DNA of 54,188 bases from Claveliimonas ammoniilytica (GCF_025567415.1 NZ_JAOQJV010000016.1:1-54188), one strand, 5' to 3'. Counted from the stretch's first letter, positions 16,604-23,791 are shown. A program made the numbers and translations. Notes: generated by a model from the sequence alone, not told the origin.

Positions 16604-16629
16604 GGCTCAGTACTCTCACTGAGCCTTTT
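16604..16629 (+). terminator. Terminator after the small basic protein gene
   Basis: GGCTCAG pairs with CTGAGCC over an 8-base loop, followed by TTTT. It also lies at the end of the leftward 49-residue gene and could act against it. Confidence 0.8.
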
Positions 16630-16777
16630 AAATTGTTCTGAATAAAATTTTTGTAATCTCAACCATCGCATTCAATTCCGCTGGCGTTGGGTTATCTTTG
16701 TCCGCTGTGCGGATCACAAAAACAGATAATCCCTCTACCATTTCATCGTACAATGGCTTTTCTTTCTGTTCTTTCAT
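16628..16777 (-). CDS. Small phage protein, unknown function
   Basis: 49 residues from MKEQKEKPLYDEMVEGLSVF at 16777, placed by AAAGGAGAGG upstream; a longer frame lacks a binding site. The rest reads AELNAMVEITKILF. It overlaps the stop of the regulator before it. Family not recognised. Confidence 0.55.
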   Translation of the reverse strand: MKEQKEKPLYDEMVEGLSVFVIRTADKDNPTPAELNAMVEITKILFRTI

Positions 16778-16778
16778 C

Positions 16779-17009
16779 TCAGGCCTCTCCTTTCTCGATC
16801 TTATAAAGTGTATTGGCATCAACTCCCAGTGCCATACATATCCTGATCACATCACATACTTTGATGACTTTCCTACCAACAAGCATGTTATTTAACATCT
16901 GTGCTGTGTATCCGGCTTTTTCCGCAATGTATATTTGCTTCAACCCATTTTCGCGTATAATCTGCTGGATATTCTCAGCCACTGGAGAATTGCATTCTGA
17001 AATTGTCAC
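16779..17009 (-). CDS. XRE-type regulator, second early gene
   Basis: 76 residues with a GTG start at 17009, 7 bases from AGGAGG. A Cro/CI helix-turn-helix is visible (LKQIYIAEKAGYTAQMLNNM), then an extra dimer helix. It follows the Cro-like gene in the leftward early transcript and may be a second antirepressor-type regulator. Confidence 0.75.
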   Translation of the reverse strand: MTISECNSPVAENIQQIIRENGLKQIYIAEKAGYTAQMLNNMLVGRKVIKVCDVIRICMALGVDANTLYKIEKGEA

Positions 17010-17021
17010 CCCGCTCACCTC

Positions 17022-17225
17022 CTAACCATCGTCTTGTGTGTCTGCCAGCAGATCATCCACCGTAACTCCAAGGATGTCTGCTACTGCTTTAACTTTATCA
17101 ACGCCAGGTGTGTTTGTATCCCACTTGCAAATGCTACTACGGGAAAATCCTAATCTGTTCTCCAACGCCGAAATAGAAATCTCGGATTTCTTACATGCTG
17201 TCTTTATATTTTCATATATAGACAT
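17022..17225 (-). CDS. Cro-like phage regulator
   Basis: 67 residues from MSIYENIKTACKKS at 17225, with GAAAGGAGGG upstream. The helix-turn-helix is ISALENRLGFSRSSICKW. It is the first gene of the leftward transcript and closely resembles the DNA-binding half of the rightward repressor at 17434 (RLEKELGFARSSISKF), so the two should read the same operators. Confidence 0.85.
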   Translation of the reverse strand: MSIYENIKTACKKSEISISALENRLGFSRSSICKWDTNTPGVDKVKAVADILGVTVDDLLADTQDDG

Positions 17226-17267
17226 TTTTACCCTCCTTTCTTTTGCGCAAGATTTTACGTTTATATA

Positions 17268-17296
17268 TTGACAAAATGCGTAAAATATTCTACTAT
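17268..17296 (+). promoter_or_regulatory. Rightward lysogeny promoter
   Basis: TTGACA, 17 bases, TACTAT. It would transcribe the repressor, the ImmA-like gene and probably the genes beyond. Its -10 to -35 span contains one operator unit. Confidence 0.7.
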
Positions 17297-17372
17297 TAGA
17301 AGTGCCAACTACTAATTTTTTAAATTTTAAATCATTTGACTTTCGTAAAATCTTGCGTAACTCTTGATTATT

Positions 17373-17400
17373 ATTATACACAATATTTTACGTATGTCAA
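17373..17400 (-). promoter_or_regulatory. Leftward lytic promoter
   Basis: TTGACA, 16 bases, TATAAT on the minus strand, both hexamers perfect. It faces the rightward promoter, so the two transcripts overlap by about 60 bases. An operator unit lies in the spacer and another next to the -35. Confidence 0.8.
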
Positions 17401-17433
17401 TACTCTTTTGCGCAAAATTTTGAGGTATTGATT

Positions 17434-17823
17434 ATGGGACTGTATGAACAGGTAAAAGAAGTTGCGAAAAGCAAAGGATATTCTATTAATCGATTAGAAA
17501 AAGAATTAGGATTTGCTCGAAGCTCAATTAGCAAATTCAATAAAAATGTACCTAGTATGGAAAAAATCAAACAGATAGCTGATTTTCTTGATGTGTCCGT
17601 TTCAGATATAATTGGAGATAATGATGATGCATCCAACACTGAGAAATACTATCTGAATGACGAAACTGCTCAGGTAGCACAAGAAATATTTGAAAACAAA
17701 GAACTTAGAGCGCTATTTGATGTCCAGAAGGACATGGATCCAGCTGATCTGAAAGCTTTACATAGCATGGCGCTCGCATTGAAGCGAAAGGAACGTGGTG
17801 ATATTGACGACACCGGATGTTAA
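17434..17823 (+). CDS. Phage CI-like repressor
   Basis: 129 residues. The N-terminal helix-turn-helix domain (SINRLEKELGFARSSISKFN) is followed by a helical C-terminal region (ETAQVAQEIFENKELRALFD, then MDPADLKALHSMALALK) used for oligomerisation in repressors of this group. There is no LexA-type peptidase domain, so induction would depend on the ImmA-like partner or another antirepressor. Start chosen at ATG 17434 after TGAGGT. Confidence 0.9.
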   Translation: MGLYEQVKEVAKSKGYSINRLEKELGFARSSISKFNKNVPSMEKIKQIADFLDVSVSDIIGDNDDASNTEKYYLNDETAQVAQEIFENKELRALFDVQKDMDPADLKALHSMALALKRKERGDIDDTGC

Positions 17824-18199
17824 TGTTGTACTCATGGATTTTCCCTCGAAAAAAGGAAATGAAATGGTAGTTCCCAACGAAGACGGAAGTTATACTATTC
17901 TCATAAATGCCGGACTTAACTATGAGTCCCAGCAAAGGGCATTTGAGCATGCAATGCATCATATTAAAAATAATGACTTCCAGAAAGAAAATGTACAAGA
18001 AATCGAATACTATGCTCACCGTCAGAAAATTGCTGAACCAGCTGCTAAATATCTGGAACGCATCAAACGACTCCAGCGTGAGCGTAAGGCGATAAAACGT
18101 CAGATAGAAAGAGACAAAAAGCGTGTGCAGTTTATTATGGAGAACTGCGATATGTATAAACGTGCAGAACATCACTATTTATATGGTGATAACTTATAA
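17795..18199 (+). CDS. ImmA/IrrE-like protein with altered metal motif
   Basis: About 134 residues with GTG start(s) at 17795/17798 after AAAGGAAC, overlapping the repressor gene by 29 bases. The region YTILINAGLNYESQQRAFEH followed by AMHHIKNNDF aligns with ImmA/IrrE metallopeptidases, which cleave phage repressors. The usual HExxH reads HAMHH here, so the catalytic glutamate is absent. A basic coiled-coil tail follows (RIKRLQRERKAIKRQIERDK). It may bind the repressor without cutting it, or use another residue. Confidence 0.75.
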   Translation: MVILTTPDVNVVLMDFPSKKGNEMVVPNEDGSYTILINAGLNYESQQRAFEHAMHHIKNNDFQKENVQEIEYYAHRQKIAEPAAKYLERIKRLQRERKAIKRQIERDKKRVQFIMENCDMYKRAEHHYLYGDNL

Positions 18200-18219
18200 A
18201 GTATATTAAAAAAAACGGC

Positions 18220-18246
18220 ACATCACCGAACTGATGTTTTGTTTTT
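18220..18246 (+). terminator. Weak terminator between lysogeny genes
   Basis: ACATCA pairs with TGATGT over 6 bases and is followed by TTTTGTTTTT. It lies just before the DUF6978 ribosome binding site, so it would reduce rather than abolish downstream expression. Confidence 0.55.
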
Positions 18247-18262
18247 GGAGGTATACATACAT

Positions 18263-18712
18263 ATGAGCGAAAACAAAAGACTTACTCAAGAGGAGGCCGA
18301 GCATCTACTTTCTATGCTTAAGAAATCTCTTGCCGATGAAATAGCTTTTCCAGAGAAGGGAGCTTCAATAGAATTTGACGTTGTTGGATCTGAAAAGAAA
18401 GATTTATTTGCCACAAGAATTTATCGAGGAAGAATCAATTCTACTAAATACGAAATTGGTGCACGGATTAAAAAAGATGGTATTATGCTCCTAGAATTAC
18501 ATGTCAATCCCAATAAAACTCATGTCAATCCAGATGGAGAAAAACTCACCGGATCTCATTGGCATATCTATACCGAAGAATACGGTAGAAAGCAAGCTTT
18601 TCCTGCTGAGGACATTCAGTCAGATCATTTTGTGGAAAATACTCTTCTATTCATGGAAAGATTCAACATCATTGAAAAGCCATCTATTAATTATCAACTT
18701 GAATTGCTATAA
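18263..18712 (+). CDS. DUF6978-family protein
   Basis: 149 residues from ATG 18263 after GGAGGT. It has a helical start (LTQEEAEHLLSMLKKSL), a beta-rich middle (FATRIYRGRINSTKYEIGAR) and the conserved LTGSHWHIYTEEYGR with nearby AFPAEDI. Members of this family are found on mobile elements next to DUF1828 proteins, as here, 23 bases upstream. Function unknown; a two-gene conflict or exclusion module is plausible. Confidence 0.75.
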   Translation: MSENKRLTQEEAEHLLSMLKKSLADEIAFPEKGASIEFDVVGSEKKDLFATRIYRGRINSTKYEIGARIKKDGIMLLELHVNPNKTHVNPDGEKLTGSHWHIYTEEYGRKQAFPAEDIQSDHFVENTLLFMERFNIIEKPSINYQLELL

Positions 18713-18735
18713 TATTTCAATAAGGAGGTGTAGAA

Positions 18736-19488
18736 ATGAACATTCAAGAATATATAAATTCCTATGCAGAATGGTTAAAAAGTGAAATTTCTTTTACTAA
18801 AGTAGGAGAATACTATGAAATAAATACACCTTTTTTAGATAATGATAATGATTATCTTCAATTTTACGTTAAGCAAGATGGTGATGAATTGTATTTTACG
18901 GACGATGGATTTACTATCAATTCTCTTGAAATGACAGGTTTTTCATTTACTTCAAATAGAAAAAAACAGTTAACACTCATTTTAAATCAATATGGCGTTC
19001 AACTCCAAAACAAAGAACTTATTTTAAAAGCTCCCGCAAGCCAATTTGCTCAAAAAAAGCACGCCTTTACTCAGTGCTTAATGCGCGTTTCGGATATGTA
19101 TATGACATCAAGAACCAAAGTTGGTTCATACTTCCTTGATGACATCCAAGCATTTTTCAAAGAGAACGATATTTTCTGTATGGAAAATGTACAGTTCACG
19201 GGGAAATCTGGATTTTATCATAATTACGATTTTGCCATACAGCGTTCGAAATATAAACCAGAAAGGCTATGCCTTGCAATAAATAATCCTTCAAAAACTA
19301 CAATGAGCAATGCTCTCTTTGCTTGGGAAGATACCAAACCATCTAGAAGAGCGGACAGTAAACTTATTGTATTTCTCAATGATGCAAACGGAATTGGAAG
19401 AGGAATAGAAGATGGATTTCAGAGTTATGATGTAAATCCAATTCGTTGGAGTAAGCGATCAGATAATTTAGATTTATTAACTGCATAG
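18736..19488 (+). CDS. DUF1828/DUF1829 protein
   Basis: 250 residues with AAGGAGG upstream. Residues 20-110 match DUF1828 (YYEINTPFLDNDNDYLQFYV, then ELYFTDDGFTINSLE). Residues 140-245 match DUF1829 (FFKENDIFCMENVQFTGKSG and a late LIVFLNDANGIGRG). The two domains normally occur together, often on phages and islands. No catalytic residues can be claimed. Pairing with DUF6978 suggests a functional couple. Confidence 0.85.
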   Translation: MNIQEYINSYAEWLKSEISFTKVGEYYEINTPFLDNDNDYLQFYVKQDGDELYFTDDGFTINSLEMTGFSFTSNRKKQLTLILNQYGVQLQNKELILKAPASQFAQKKHAFTQCLMRVSDMYMTSRTKVGSYFLDDIQAFFKENDIFCMENVQFTGKSGFYHNYDFAIQRSKYKPERLCLAINNPSKTTMSNALFAWEDTKPSRRADSKLIVFLNDANGIGRGIEDGFQSYDVNPIRWSKRSDNLDLLTA

Positions 19489-19519
19489 CTTTTAATGTAT
19501 GTGATTAAAAAATGATGCT

Positions 19520-19535
19520 CCAGGTTGCAACCTGG
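19520..19535. promoter_or_regulatory. 16-bp palindrome before the PH-domain gene
   Basis: CCAGGTTGCAACCTGG is a perfect palindrome. A possible promoter (TTGCAA, 18 bases, TATAAC) overlaps its right half, so it could be an operator for the gene at 19617. It is not followed by a T run, so a terminator is less likely. Confidence 0.45.
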
Positions 19536-19616
19536 AAAGATTAAATGATATAACCGCATTTGCGATTATATATATGTTGTGTGTATTATTTAACTAAAGA
19601 AAGAGAGGGATTTATT

Positions 19617-19994
19617 ATGATCGATTTTAAAAACAGTTCATTCGTAAAGTTGAAACAGACTAAACCTGAGGCAGTAATGAAAGATATAGAACCACTTCTT
19701 ATCAATGACGAACTTGTTATTGGTGCATACAAAAGCATTCGTGATTTTGTTGTATTTACGAACAAGCGAGTGATCTCATGTAACGTCCAGGGATTAACCG
19801 GGGCAAAGAAAGACTTCACTTCATTGCCTTATGCTAAAATTTCAGCATTCTCTGTTGAAACAGCTGGAGTTTTTGATTTAGATAGTGAACTTGAGATGTA
19901 TTTCAGTGGACTCGGCAAAGTCAGATTTGAATTTTCAGGATCAAGTAACATCGTTCAAATTGGACAAGTTATTGGAATGTACGCACTGAAATAA
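19617..19994 (+). CDS. Bacterial PH-domain protein (bPH_1 type)
   Basis: 125 residues after AGAGAGGGA. The whole chain fits one PH-like domain: LLINDELVIGAYKSIRDFVV, FTNKRVISCNVQG, SLPYAKISAFSVET and a C-terminal helix (NIVQIGQVIGMYALK). Such proteins occur in Firmicutes without a firm role. Its place between the DUF1828 gene and the integrase makes it a lysogenic-conversion candidate. Confidence 0.8.
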   Translation: MIDFKNSSFVKLKQTKPEAVMKDIEPLLINDELVIGAYKSIRDFVVFTNKRVISCNVQGLTGAKKDFTSLPYAKISAFSVETAGVFDLDSELEMYFSGLGKVRFEFSGSSNIVQIGQVIGMYALK

Positions 19995-20004
19995 TAAAAA
20001 AGAA

Positions 20005-20142
20005 AACCGCCCCTGCGCCAACAGGAACGGTTGATGCATATCCGAAGATATACAAACGAGCTACCAACTCACGAATATTGTATCATCTTCGGACAGCCAC
20101 TGCAAGCGGAACACTCGTTCCTCGCTGGCTGTATTTTTTATA
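20005..20142 (+). ncRNA. Structured intergenic RNA ending in a terminator (candidate)
   Basis: Three successive hairpins lie between the PH gene and the integrase. H1: AACCG and CCTG pair with CAGG and CGGTT. H2 (20042-20092): CCGAAGAT plus ATACAA pair with TTGTAT and ATCTTCGG, one bulge, 22-base loop. H3 (20093-20132): ACAGCCA pairs with TGGCTGT, enclosing a GAAC/GTTC stem, followed by ATTTTTT. There is no coding frame. It could be a small RNA or an attenuator for the integrase; I do not recognise an RNA family. Confidence 0.5.
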
Positions 20143-20150
20143 CCCATTTT

Positions 20151-20166
20151 TGTGCGACATCGCACA
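20151..20166. promoter_or_regulatory. Palindrome upstream of the integrase
   Basis: TGTGCGA and TCGCACA form a perfect inverted repeat around two bases, ending 8 bases before the integrase ribosome binding site. It could be an operator or a hairpin that limits translation. Confidence 0.45.
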
Positions 20167-20184
20167 TATACTTAGGAAGGTGAT

Positions 20185-21579
20185 ATGATGACGAACAAAA
20201 TTATCCGCTGCGCTCTCTATATCCGTGTCAGCACCGCTGAGCAGTGTATGCACGGCAAGTCACTGGAAGCGCAGGAGTCCTACCTGCAGCAGTATGCTTC
20301 TGATCACAACATGATCGTGGTCGGAGTCTACGCTGACGAGGGCAAAACGGCTCGTAAAGAGCTCAAAAAACGTAAGGCTATACATTCTCTGCTTGAGGAT
20401 GTAAAAGCCGGGAAAATTGATGTTATCCTGTTCTGGCGGCTTGATAGATGGTTCCGTAATCTTTCTGATTTTTACAAAGTGCAGGATATCCTGGATGAAT
20501 ATGGGGTGCGCTGGATGTCTGCCAGTGAACCGGGCATCAACATGGAGACGCGTGACGGCAGACTGCAGCTGAATGTCGTCCTGTCCATCGGTCAGAATGA
20601 AGTGGACACCACCAGCGAACGTATCAAGTTCGTGAATGAGGCTTCTATCCGGCAAGGCAAACTGATCTTCGGTGATGCCAACATGGGATACGGATATAAG
20701 TCTGGAATTGTTGACGATCGGAAGTGCATGGTAAAAGATCCGGAGCGCGAAGAAACAGTAAACGCCTTTTACAAATACTTCTTCAAGCATCAAAACAAAT
20801 GTGCAACACTCCGATATATTCAGGATAATTATGATCCTAACTTCAGCTGGGCTATCATGCGTACTCTTCTGTCCAGTGAATTCTACAAAGGTACATATCG
20901 TGGCTTTCCGTACTGTCCACCATACCTTACAGAAGAACAATGGAATGAACTTCAGAAGATCGCCCATAAAAATATCAAACGTGCCAAATCCGGCCGGATC
21001 TATCTGTTCACCAGCCTGATCCGCTGTCCGGTATGCGGTCAGCTTCTCTGTGGAACCGGATGCAAGTCCATCATCAATAGAAAGACCAGAGAAAAACGCG
21101 ATTACTGCTATTATCGTTGCAGCCGAGCGCATAATGATCGAATCTGTACATACAGACACAGACTGAGCCAGAATCTGATTGAACAATATCTGCTGGATAA
21201 TCTGGATACGGAATATAGGAAATACCAGATACGTGTGAAGAAAATAGAGGAAGAGAAAAAGAAAATAGCGCAGACGAAAACGCCGGAAAAGCTGAATGCA
21301 GAACTGGAACGTCTGAATCTGCTGTTCCAAAAAGGCAGGGTTGAATGGGATTACTACTCTTCCGAATATGACCGGATCGAACAGGAATTAAAGGATCTGA
21401 GCAGGATCAAACCGGAAGTCAAACGTGACCTGTCATTCCTGGAAGATCTGCTGCAGTCTGATTTTAAGACATTATATGTTTCTCTGTCTCCTGAGAACCG
21501 CAGAGCCTTCTGGCGATCCACGATCAAGCAGATCCACCTGAATGAAGACTCTACGATCAAGTTTGTTGATTTTTTGTAG
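20185..21579 (+). CDS. int: Large serine recombinase, phage integrase
   Basis: 464 residues. The resolvase catalytic domain has YIRVSTAEQ with nucleophile Ser16 and, later, the arginine region LFWRLDRWFRN. The recombinase domain follows (GDANMGYGYKSG; SWAIMRTLLSSEFYKGTYRG). A zinc ribbon is formed by CPVCGQLLCGTGC and CYYRC...C. A coiled coil (VKKIEEEKKKI) and a C-terminal arm complete the family layout. It catalyses attP/attB recombination and sits directly beside the attachment site. Confidence 0.97.
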   Translation: MMTNKIIRCALYIRVSTAEQCMHGKSLEAQESYLQQYASDHNMIVVGVYADEGKTARKELKKRKAIHSLLEDVKAGKIDVILFWRLDRWFRNLSDFYKVQDILDEYGVRWMSASEPGINMETRDGRLQLNVVLSIGQNEVDTTSERIKFVNEASIRQGKLIFGDANMGYGYKSGIVDDRKCMVKDPEREETVNAFYKYFFKHQNKCATLRYIQDNYDPNFSWAIMRTLLSSEFYKGTYRGFPYCPPYLTEEQWNELQKIAHKNIKRAKSGRIYLFTSLIRCPVCGQLLCGTGCKSIINRKTREKRDYCYYRCSRAHNDRICTYRHRLSQNLIEQYLLDNLDTEYRKYQIRVKKIEEEKKKIAQTKTPEKLNAELERLNLLFQKGRVEWDYYSSEYDRIEQELKDLSRIKPEVKRDLSFLEDLLQSDFKTLYVSLSPENRRAFWRSTIKQIHLNEDSTIKFVDFL

Positions 21580-21612
21580 TGCGTCTCTGTCTGGGAGGCG
21601 CGCTCCAAAACC
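21580..21612. other. Prophage attachment junction (attR or attL)
   Basis: The host lipoprotein frame is normal up to a codon run encoding TLVTGFG and then becomes unrelated sequence that leads to the integrase stop. The stretch contains an inverted pair GGAG...CTCC around GCGCG, which fits the partly symmetric sites used by serine integrases. The exact crossover dinucleotide cannot be set without the other junction. Confidence 0.65.
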
Positions 21613-21858
21613 GGTAACCAGCGTCAGCTCAATGCCTTCATCCTCAAAATATCCTTCTTCAATCGCCACATACATCGGAGCATAAAAGATAGAATGTGCC
21701 ACCTCATTCAACGTTACAGACACTAGTTTCTTCTCTTCTGTTTCTTTTGTATCTTTTACTGTCTGACTGGTCTCCGAAGATTTATCAGAACCACAGGCAC
21801 ATACCATGCCGACCACCATCACTGATGCCAACAACAAAGAAAGCAATTTCTTTTTCAT
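21612..21858 (-). pseudogene. ABC transporter substrate-binding lipoprotein, cut by the prophage
   Basis: The start MKKKLLSLLLASVMVVGMVC, preceded by GGGAGG, gives a lipoprotein signal ending in CAC. The mature part reads VSVTLNEVAHSIFYAPMYVA and IEEGYFEDEGIELTLVTGFG, the N-terminus of NMT1/SsuA-like substrate-binding proteins. The frame then passes into phage DNA and continues about 40 unrelated codons to 21472. The rest of the gene should lie beyond the left end of the prophage, outside the window. The gene would be rebuilt on excision. Confidence 0.85.
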
Positions 21859-21988
21859 AAGAACCTCCCATAAAATAAACTTCTCGTTTACCATATGCTG
21901 ATTCTTATCATTTGTGCTTTTCTGCATGACGAACCCTTATATAACACAAAAGCTCTGCCCTTTTAAGACAAAGCTTTTCTGCATATAC

Positions 21989-22912
21989 CTAACTCAGGAA
22001 ATTCTCGATAATTACATTTTCCGCTTCCGCTTCTGTCATTCCTAATGTACGAAGCTTCAAAAGCTGTTCATCATTAATTCTGCCAATCGCAGCCTCATGT
22101 ATGATTGCCGCATCCACATGCTCTGCCTGAATCTCAGGAATAGATCCTACATGCGCCTGATCCATAATGATGGAATCACACTGAATATGTGCATGGCATT
22201 TATTTCTTCCCACAGCTTTTGGATGGAATGTCTGTAAAGAATGCCCCTTACAGACGGAGCGTGATACAATCTGTGCTGATGAGCCGCTACCCTCCAGACA
22301 TACCTCAATATTAGATTCTGCCTTCTGTTCTCCGTCTGTCATCAGCTTCTCCAATACATAGAGTTTTGCACCCTCCGCCAGTTCAACATTCGTCTCACGC
22401 ACAGTAGAGTCCACACCTTTAATCTGTGCAGTGTCCATAGTAAACACCGAATTCCGGCCAACCTCAATATTTGTCACAGGATTCAGCACACGACTTCCAG
22501 TACCATTACCTTCTCCATAATGCTTCTCCTCATATTTTACGTTTGCATTTTCTCCAACATGAAAGGTATGAATGCCATCATGACGGCTTTCATTGCAGCC
22601 ACTGTTATGAATACCACAGCCCGCCACAATCGTTACATCTGCACCATCTGCCACATAGAAATCATTGTAGACCAGGTCTGTCATTCCCGATACACTGACC
22701 ACAACAGGAATAAATACCCTTTCTCCTTTGGTATCTCCATCGATCAGAATATCAATCCCCGGTTTGTCCTCTTTCTTACGGATCTTGATATGCTCACTGT
22801 CTCCATGACACAATGCGACTCCATTCTGTCGGAGATTATAAGCACCTTTCTGTGCAAATTCTTCACTGATCCGATTCAATACTTCCTGTGTCGTTGCATC
22901 TAACTGTACCAT
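21989..22912 (-). CDS. SufB/SufD-like Fe-S scaffold (SmsB-type)
   Basis: 307 residues from ATG 22912, which overlaps the sufC stop as TAATG. It has the SufBD beta-helix core: VYNDFYVADGADVTIVAGCG, MDTAQIKGVDSTVRE, and HVDAAIIHEAAIGRINDEQL near the end. It is much shorter than SufB or SufD (over 400) and is the only such protein beside SufC, as in the minimal two-gene Sms/Suf system. It would form an SmsB2C2 complex that assembles Fe-S clusters. Confidence 0.88.
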   Translation of the reverse strand: MVQLDATTQEVLNRISEEFAQKGAYNLRQNGVALCHGDSEHIKIRKKEDKPGIDILIDGDTKGERVFIPVVVSVSGMTDLVYNDFYVADGADVTIVAGCGIHNSGCNESRHDGIHTFHVGENANVKYEEKHYGEGNGTGSRVLNPVTNIEVGRNSVFTMDTAQIKGVDSTVRETNVELAEGAKLYVLEKLMTDGEQKAESNIEVCLEGSGSSAQIVSRSVCKGHSLQTFHPKAVGRNKCHAHIQCDSIIMDQAHVGSIPEIQAEHVDAAIIHEAAIGRINDEQLLKLRTLGMTEAEAENVIIENFLS

Positions 22913-23649
22913 TAGCAGACACCTCCTTCCATACCTGTTACGCATTTCTGACATTTTTCCTGCTGAAACAGGCTTGGAAGAACATCTTCGCTCTTACCGT
23001 ACTGCTTTACTTTTCCATCTTCAATCACCATAATCTTATCTGCCATTCGAATAATTCTCTCCTGGTGCGAAATCAGAATCAGACATTCTTTCTTTTCCTG
23101 ATGGATCTCTTCAAAACGTTTGATCAACATCGAAAAACTCCACAAATCAATTCCTGCTTCCGGTTCATCAAAAATGCTGACCTTATGTTCCTTAGCAAGC
23201 ACAGTTGCAATCTCCAGGCGTTTCATTTCTCCACCGGACAATGTACCATCCATCTGACGGTTCATGTAGTCTGCCGAGCATAGGCCTACAGAAGACAGAA
23301 GTCTGCAGCTTTCTTCTTCTGTCAGTTCCTTCCCTGCCGCAAGAGACAGCATACGCTTCACAGTCATACCCTTAAATCTCGGCGGCTGCTGGAATGCATA
23401 ACCAATTCCTGCATTTGCACGATGATCAATATCATACTCTGTTATATTCTCCTGATCCAGAAAAATCTCTCCGCTATCTTCCTTTTCAATTCCTGCCAGC
23501 ACTTTAGCCAGCGTTGACTTGCCGCCGCCATTAGGTCCAGTTATAACAAGCATCTCTCCGTCTTCTACTTGAAAACTGATATGATCCACCAGACAGCGTT
23601 TTCTACCCTCTTCATTTACTTCAAATGTAAGGTTGTCTACTTTTAACAT
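22912..23649 (-). CDS. sufC: SufC-like Fe-S assembly ATPase
   Basis: 245 residues. Walker A GPNGGGKS, Q-loop region GYAFQQPPRFKGM, signature LSGGEMKR and Walker B with EPEAGID are all visible; the PPRFKGM stretch is typical of SufC. It is a cytosolic ABC ATPase that drives the scaffold encoded directly downstream. Start after GAGGTGACAG. Confidence 0.93.
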   Translation of the reverse strand: MLKVDNLTFEVNEEGRKRCLVDHISFQVEDGEMLVITGPNGGGKSTLAKVLAGIEKEDSGEIFLDQENITEYDIDHRANAGIGYAFQQPPRFKGMTVKRMLSLAAGKELTEEESCRLLSSVGLCSADYMNRQMDGTLSGGEMKRLEIATVLAKEHKVSIFDEPEAGIDLWSFSMLIKRFEEIHQEKKECLILISHQERIIRMADKIMVIEDGKVKQYGKSEDVLPSLFQQEKCQKCVTGMEGGVC

Positions 23650-23687
23650 AGTCTGTCACCTCATCTGTATTATTTGTTCCACTTTGA

Positions 23688-23716
23688 ACTGTACTCTATC
23701 TGGAAGAATCTGTCAA
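23688..23716 (-). promoter_or_regulatory. Promoter of the sufC operon
   Basis: TTGACA, 17 bases, TACAGT on the minus strand, about 40 bases before the sufC start. A plus-strand TTGACA at about 23741 serves the divergent cyclo-ligase gene. Confidence 0.6.
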
Positions 23717-23791
23717 CTTACACCCCTCAACTGGCAAATTCTCTTGACATTTTTTATATTTCTCCAGATACTATTAGCAGAAAGGCAGGAA

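Larger units (their letters stand above)
17241..17417. promoter_or_regulatory. Phage immunity operators and genetic switch
   Basis: Copies of TTTTACG or TTTTGCG occur at 17241, 17253, 17279 (inverted), 17344 (inverted), 17386 and 17406 (palindromic TTTTGCGCAAAA), with a partial copy at 17356. They cover both promoters of the switch, as expected for repressor and Cro binding. Confidence 0.75.
1..21605. mobile_element. Prophage, right-hand part (left part outside window)
   Basis: Continuous phage gene content runs from a minor capsid gene at the left edge to a large serine integrase at 20185-21579. The order (early regulators, recombination, replication, late regulator, terminase, portal, capsid, all leftward, with lysogeny genes on the opposite strand) is that of A118-like siphophages of Firmicutes. 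The right end lies just past the integrase stop, where a host lipoprotein gene reading the other way loses its frame (about 21580-21610). The left end, tail and lysis genes are not in the window. I found no tRNA at the junction. Both the lytic and the lysogeny modules look intact in the part visible here. Confidence 0.95.

Noticed and set aside
20260..21330. Long minus-strand frame (356 codons) opposite the integrase
   Set aside because: It is the antisense of a certain serine recombinase, has no binding site and no recognisable motif.
21580..21612. tRNA as the integration target
   Set aside because: No tRNA sequence is present; the junction is within a lipoprotein gene, in line with serine integrases.
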